Assembly: GCA_030593665.1 (NCBI GenBank) | Contig: JAUVGS010000033.1 | Span: forward strand, 1-9,824 | Direction: 5' to 3' | Source: Chitinivibrionales bacterium | GTDB lineage: Bacteria > Fibrobacterota > Chitinivibrionia > Chitinivibrionales > JANQEN01 | DNA length: 9,824 nucleotides | Shown here: piece after piece, positions 6,945 through 9,824 of the stretch | How the letters are laid out: each line of letters begins with the position of its first letter | Numbering within the stretch: position 1 is the stretch's first letter | The notes under the pieces: model-generated | Told to the model about the DNA's origin: nothing | Seen by the model: the letters and a program-made list of their open reading frames with translations, nothing else | Databases searched by the model: none | Program-made: the position numbers and the translations under genes

Positions 6945-7802
6945 TTGACACATACGACAAAGACCCAGTTCATGACCGAAGAAGGTTCCCTCGCTATTTA
7001 TCTCAAAGAAATAGGAAAAAACAGGAACTTGACACCTGCGGAAGAGGCGGAAGTCGCTATCCGCATCCGGCAGGGTGATCAAAAAGCTTTGGAAAAATTG
7101 GTAAAAGCGAACCTTCGTTTCGTTGTGAGTGTTGCACGGAATTACCAGAACCAGGGTTTACCACTCAGCGATCTTATCAATGAGGGAAATCTTGGATTGA
7201 TTCGCGCTGCAAAACGATTTGATGAAAAGAAGAATTTTAAATTTATTTCGTATGCAGTGTGGTGGATCCGCCAGGCCATTCTGCAATCGCTGGCAGAGCA
7301 GTCCCGTATCATAAAGCTGCCGTTGAACCGTGTTGGTACTATTCATAAGATTGGCAAAATGCAGGGAAAGCTTGAACAGCAGTATCGGCGTATGCCCAAT
7401 GTGCAGGAAATTGCACAGGAACTGCAAATTACAGAGAATGACGTTAAGGAGACAATAAAAATCGGTAACAGCCATATGTCTCTTGATGCGCCAATCCAGG
7501 ATGGGCAGGATTCCAAGCTTCTTGATGTGTTTGTTGATAACAATCAGGAACAGCCGGACGATCAGGTAATCGAACGTTCACTCAAAGTGGAAATCGATAA
7601 AACACTCGATACCCTTACGGAACGTGAACGAAAAGTGCTGCGGATGTATTTCGGTATTGGTGATGAGACAGCGCATACACTTGAAGAGATCGGGCAGAGG
7701 TTTCATCTGACCCGTGAACGTGCCCGCCAAATAAAAGAGAAAGCTATCAGCCGCCTGAAACGCTCAAGCCGTTGCAAGACTTTGGCAGCATATAGAACGT
7801 AA
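6945..7802 (+). CDS. rpoD: Primary-type RNA polymerase sigma-70 factor (short RpoD, no region 1.1)
   Basis: A 285-residue sigma factor that directs RNA polymerase to promoters. Region 1.2 starts at SLAIYLKEIG (15-24). Region 2 includes ANLRFVVSVARNYQNQGLPL (55-74), DLINEGNLGLIRAAKRFD (76-93) and the -10 recognition segment FISYAVWWIRQAILQ (100-114). Region 3 spans roughly 119-180. Region 4 contains LTERERKVLRMYFGIGD (224-240) and the helix-turn-helix HTLEEIGQRFHLTRERARQIKEKA (244-267). Region 1.1 and the nonconserved insert of proteobacterial RpoD are absent, as in FCB-group primary sigma factors. The TTG start at 6945 is chosen because AAGGA (6931-6935) lies nine bases upstream; the first ATG (6972) lacks such a site. 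In the recognition helix the usual TRERV/IRQI reads TRERARQI. A strong terminator follows. A group 2 paralogue remains possible, since only one copy is visible. Confidence 0.92.
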   Translation: MTHTTKTQFMTEEGSLAIYLKEIGKNRNLTPAEEAEVAIRIRQGDQKALEKLVKANLRFVVSVARNYQNQGLPLSDLINEGNLGLIRAAKRFDEKKNFKFISYAVWWIRQAILQSLAEQSRIIKLPLNRVGTIHKIGKMQGKLEQQYRRMPNVQEIAQELQITENDVKETIKIGNSHMSLDAPIQDGQDSKLLDVFVDNNQEQPDDQVIERSLKVEIDKTLDTLTERERKVLRMYFGIGDETAHTLEEIGQRFHLTRERARQIKEKAISRLKRSSRCKTLAAYRT

Positions 7803-7830
7803 AAGTCCTTTATACGTTTCGAAAATACCA

Positions 7831-7867
7831 GCCACCTTGTCCTTGAAGGATAGAGTGGCTTTTTTTT
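7831..7867 (+). terminator. Rho-independent terminator after the sigma factor gene
   Basis: GCCACCTTGTCC (7831-7842) pairs with GGATAGAGTGGC (7848-7859) around a five-base TTGAA loop. The 12-bp stem has one mismatch and two G-T wobbles, and eight T residues follow directly (7860-7867). It begins 28 bases after the sigma factor stop codon. This separates the sigma gene from the BI-1 gene downstream. Confidence 0.88.
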
Positions 7868-8028
7868 GTAACCTCTGCACCCTGCACCTCTGAACAGTTA
7901 CTTTCCTTTTTGCGGACAAGATGACATGGTGTATTAAATAATAAGAAATGCCGGCTAGAATTTTTCCGTAATTTATTTTAATAAACAAAGTAATTATCCT
8001 GTAAGAATTTATGATGGAGGTAATAACT

Positions 8029-8760
8029 ATGGCTATAAGATCGGCAAACCCGGCGCTTAATAAAAAAACATTTGCTGCACTTGGCCAAACAGCAGCTTCA
8101 GGACAGGCAATGACCATAGAAGGAACGGTGAATAAGACAGTAATCCTGATGGGCTGTCTTCTTTTTACCGCCTTTTATTCCTGGACACATCCTCAGGCCG
8201 TAGTCCTTATGCCGGTGGGAATAGTTGGTGGATTAATACTTGCAATTATAACGGTTATGAAAAAAGAACTGGCCGGGATTACGGCGCCATTGTATGCCCT
8301 TTTTGAAGGACTGGCACTTGGATCTCTTTCGATCTATTTTGAGATGCGGTTTCCCGGTATTGTCATGAATGCGGTTGTGCTGACTTTTGGCACTTTAATC
8401 ACATTACTTTTAGCCTATCGGTCAGGCCTGATTAAAGCTACGGAAAATTTTAAGCTGGGAGTCACTGCTGCAACAGGTGGAATTTTTTTCCTCTATATGA
8501 TTTCATTCGTAATGGGATTTTTTGGTGTGCGTATGTCCTTTCTGCATGATAGTTCTCTCTTGAGTATCGGTATCAGTTTTGGCGTCGTCATTATCGCAGC
8601 ACTCAATCTGGTACTCGACTTTGATTTTATTGAGCAGGGTGCCGAGTATGGTGCACCAAAGTATATGGAGTGGTATGGTGCGTTCGGATTGATGGTGACA
8701 CTGATCTGGCTTTACATAGAGATATTGCATCTTCTTGCAAAATTGCGGGGCAGAGATTAA
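8029..8760 (+). CDS. Bax inhibitor-1/YccA family inner-membrane protein
   Basis: A 243-residue polytopic protein of the BI-1/TMBIM superfamily, bacterial BaxI_1 subgroup. The N terminus MAIRSANPALNKKTF and the segment MTIEGTVNKT (28-37) are typical of this subgroup. About seven hydrophobic segments can be read, near residues 38-54, 57-77, 84-104, 112-130, 147-167, 176-197 and 216-236. The late acidic motif LDFDFIEQGAEYGAPKYMEWYGAFG (196-220) is the subgroup signature; its aspartates resemble those proposed to gate calcium leak in the Bacillus homologue YetJ. Transport here is unproven. ATG 8029 is preferred over ATG 8011 because GGAGG (8016-8020) sits eight bases before it. The gene lies downstream of the sigma factor terminator, so it needs its own promoter; I see only weak candidates in 7868-8010. 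A 44-base gap to the next gene suggests co-transcription. Confidence 0.92.
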   Translation: MAIRSANPALNKKTFAALGQTAASGQAMTIEGTVNKTVILMGCLLFTAFYSWTHPQAVVLMPVGIVGGLILAIITVMKKELAGITAPLYALFEGLALGSLSIYFEMRFPGIVMNAVVLTFGTLITLLLAYRSGLIKATENFKLGVTAATGGIFFLYMISFVMGFFGVRMSFLHDSSLLSIGISFGVVIIAALNLVLDFDFIEQGAEYGAPKYMEWYGAFGLMVTLIWLYIEILHLLAKLRGRD

Positions 8761-8804
8761 ACACGTATTTTTGAAGTATCCACTGCATATCATAAATCAC
8801 AAAA

Positions 8805-9455
8805 ATGATTACACGAATAGTTATCTGTCTGGTATTAACATTTTTCTGTTTATATGCTCAGCCATGTGAATTCACACTCGCCCGTCTTCACTATGAAGGC
8901 GGCGGCGATTGGTATGCCAATCCTTCGTCCTTACCGAATCTCGTCCAAGCGGTGAAAGCACGTACTAAAATTCCGATATGTGACACCGTGACAACAGTTA
9001 AGATCATGAATGATGATCTGTTCCGTTACCCATTCATTTATATGACCGGCCATGGCAATGTCCATTTTTCACATGCGGAACGGGTACGGTTGCGTAAGTA
9101 TCTGGAAAATGGCGGCTTTCTCTGGGCCGATGATAATTATGGCATGGATAAATCATTCCGCAGGGAGATTGCTGCTCTTTTCCCAGAGAATCCATTGATT
9201 ACAGTTCCACGGGATCATGGGATCTATAAAAGTAAGTACTCACTCACAGGGCTTCCCAAGATTCATGAACATGATGCGAAACCGGCTCAGGGGCTGGGTA
9301 TATTTTTTAACAATCGACTGGTGGTTTTTTATTCATACAGCTCGGATATCGGGGATGGTATGGAAGACCTGGATGTACATAATGATGGGTCGAAATTGCA
9401 TGAGTCAGCCCTGAAAATGGGGGTGAATATTATTGCCTGGTTTTTTAATCCTTAA
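8805..9455 (+). CDS. Exported DUF4159 domain protein
   Basis: A 216-residue protein with an N-terminal signal peptide: MITR, then a hydrophobic core (residues 5-17) with possible cleavage after Ala18. The rest matches DUF4159, a family of unknown function. Visible landmarks are LARLHYEGGGDWYANP (25-40), YMTGHG (79-84), LRKYLENGGFLWADDNYG (96-113) and a late SSDIGDGMED (179-188). The TGHG and LENGGFLWADD elements recall glutamine-amidotransferase-like folds, but no catalytic cysteine is evident at the expected place. The product is probably periplasmic. In many genomes DUF4159 genes sit near MoxR ATPase and von Willebrand factor A genes; none is in this window. It follows the BI-1 gene by 44 bases on the same strand. 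No clear Shine-Dalgarno sequence precedes ATG 8805, but the signal peptide supports this start. Confidence 0.85.
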   Translation: MITRIVICLVLTFFCLYAQPCEFTLARLHYEGGGDWYANPSSLPNLVQAVKARTKIPICDTVTTVKIMNDDLFRYPFIYMTGHGNVHFSHAERVRLRKYLENGGFLWADDNYGMDKSFRREIAALFPENPLITVPRDHGIYKSKYSLTGLPKIHEHDAKPAQGLGIFFNNRLVVFYSYSSDIGDGMEDLDVHNDGSKLHESALKMGVNIIAWFFNP

Positions 9456-9509
9456 CCCGGATAAACTGCTATAGTCCCATTTATGGGGGATAAATACCTT
9501 TACTAAATA

Positions 9510-9564
9510 TTTTTCTACCCTGAAGGGCACCCTTGCCACATTGTGCCCCTTGAGGGTAAAAAAA
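9510..9564. repeat. Large imperfect inverted repeat (CCCTGAAGGG family)
   Basis: The left arm (9510-9530) runs from a T tract through TACCCTGAAGGGCAC, and the right arm (9543-9564) from GTGCCCCTTGAGGGTA into an A tract. The roughly 21-bp arms differ at two bases and one extra G, with 12 bases between them. Each arm also contains its own small dyad (CCCT-AAGGG type). On the plus strand the right arm ends in A residues, so it is not an ordinary terminator for the DUF4159 gene. It looks like an intergenic REP-type element. Confidence 0.7.
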
Positions 9565-9572
9565 TACTCATG

Positions 9573-9586
9573 GTGCCCTTCAGGGC
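9573..9586. repeat. Third copy of the CCCTGAAGGG-type palindrome, inverted
   Basis: GTGCCCTTCAGGG (9573-9585) is an exact inverted copy of CCCTGAAGGGCAC (9518-9530). It is itself a near-perfect dyad, TGCCCT/AGGGCA around TC. The exact 13-bp match shows that this element and the left arm of the larger repeat belong to one family. Confidence 0.7.
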
Positions 9587-9615
9587 ATAGCCGTCAGGCT
9601 AACTGTTGTAACCCA

Positions 9616-9650
9616 TTGTTAATAACAACAATATATTGTCCCTACGGGAC
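9616..9650. repeat. Pair of short perfect palindromes (TTGTTA/TAACAA and GTCCC/GGGAC)
   Basis: TTGTTA-A-TAACAA (9616-9628) and GTCCC-TAC-GGGAC (9638-9650) are perfect dyads nine bases apart. From memory, this arrangement recurs between genes in FCB-type genomes, which would make it a dispersed repeat unit. I cannot confirm copy number from one window. Confidence 0.55.
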
Positions 9651-9699
9651 TGTGGCATCTTGTTGTTTCATCAATTGCGAGAGATATATAGTCCGATTC

Positions 9700-9824
9700 A
9701 TTAAATTTGCAACACTATTAAATGATTATGTATTGTCATTATGACACCGATAAGTAGTTTTCCAATCTGGATAGAGGATATATGCCGATTATCAACTAAG
9801 AATAGAATATGTTGCAAATTTAAT
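9700..9824. mobile_element. Possible MITE-like element or IS end bounded by 15-bp inverted repeats
   Basis: ATTAAATTTGCAACA (9700-9714) and TGTTGCAAATTTAAT (9810-9824) are perfect 15-bp inverted copies, 95 bases apart. The right copy ends exactly at the window edge, so the repeat could be longer. The interior has no meaningful reading frame. A small non-autonomous element, an insertion-sequence fragment, or a paired regulatory site are all possible. No target duplication can be judged because the right flank is missing. Confidence 0.4.

Noticed and set aside
7910..7937. Promoter for the BI-1 gene (TTGCGG and TATTAA)
   Set aside because: Only three of six and four of six consensus bases match; this is no better than background in this composition.
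9541..9744. Plus-strand open frame of 67 codons near the end
   Set aside because: It runs through the palindromic repeats and into the left inverted repeat, has no ribosome binding site and no protein-like features.

Overview
This 9.8 kb stretch of moderately AT-rich bacterial chromosome carries seven protein-coding genes, most with a recognisable family, plus several clusters of short palindromic repeats. The source is probably a member of the Fibrobacteres-Chlorobi-Bacteroidetes (FCB) group or a relative. The main reason is the sigma factor: a 285-residue primary-type protein without region 1.1, close in layout to FCB RpoD. The DUF4159 protein and the dyad-rich intergenic repeats fit but do not prove this. 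No ribosomal or phylogenetic marker is present, so the assignment is tentative.

Layout. Positions 1-33 may be the last codons of an upstream gene. A repeat-containing intergenic region follows, then an AAA ATPase with a DUF4143 region (415-1647, +). Next come hisH (1688-2308) and hisF (2302-3084), the two subunits of imidazole glycerol phosphate synthase. On the opposite strand (3122-6385, -) lies the most unusual gene, a 1087-residue protein that joins a complete endonuclease Q-like PHP nuclease to a UvrD/Rep-type helicase. It is divergent, across about 560 AT-rich bases, from a primary-type sigma-70 factor (6945-7802, +), which ends at a strong intrinsic terminator. A Bax inhibitor-1/YccA family membrane protein (8029-8760, +) and a small exported DUF4159 protein (8805-9455, +) follow. 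The last 370 bases hold no gene but contain several inverted repeats, including a perfect 15-bp pair that reaches the window edge.

How the genes relate. HisH supplies ammonia to HisF, and the genes overlap by 7 bases, so they are probably translationally coupled. The ATPase lies 40 bases upstream of hisH, and a 15-codon reading frame bridges the gap with ATGA overlaps at both ends. The nuclease-helicase fusion suggests repair of deaminated or abasic DNA in which incision and unwinding are done by one polypeptide. Two sliding-clamp-like peptides, one in the interdomain linker and one at the extreme C terminus, suggest delivery to replication forks. These functional links are inferences from motifs. 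The sigma factor, BI-1 protein and DUF4159 protein have no evident functional tie to the fusion.
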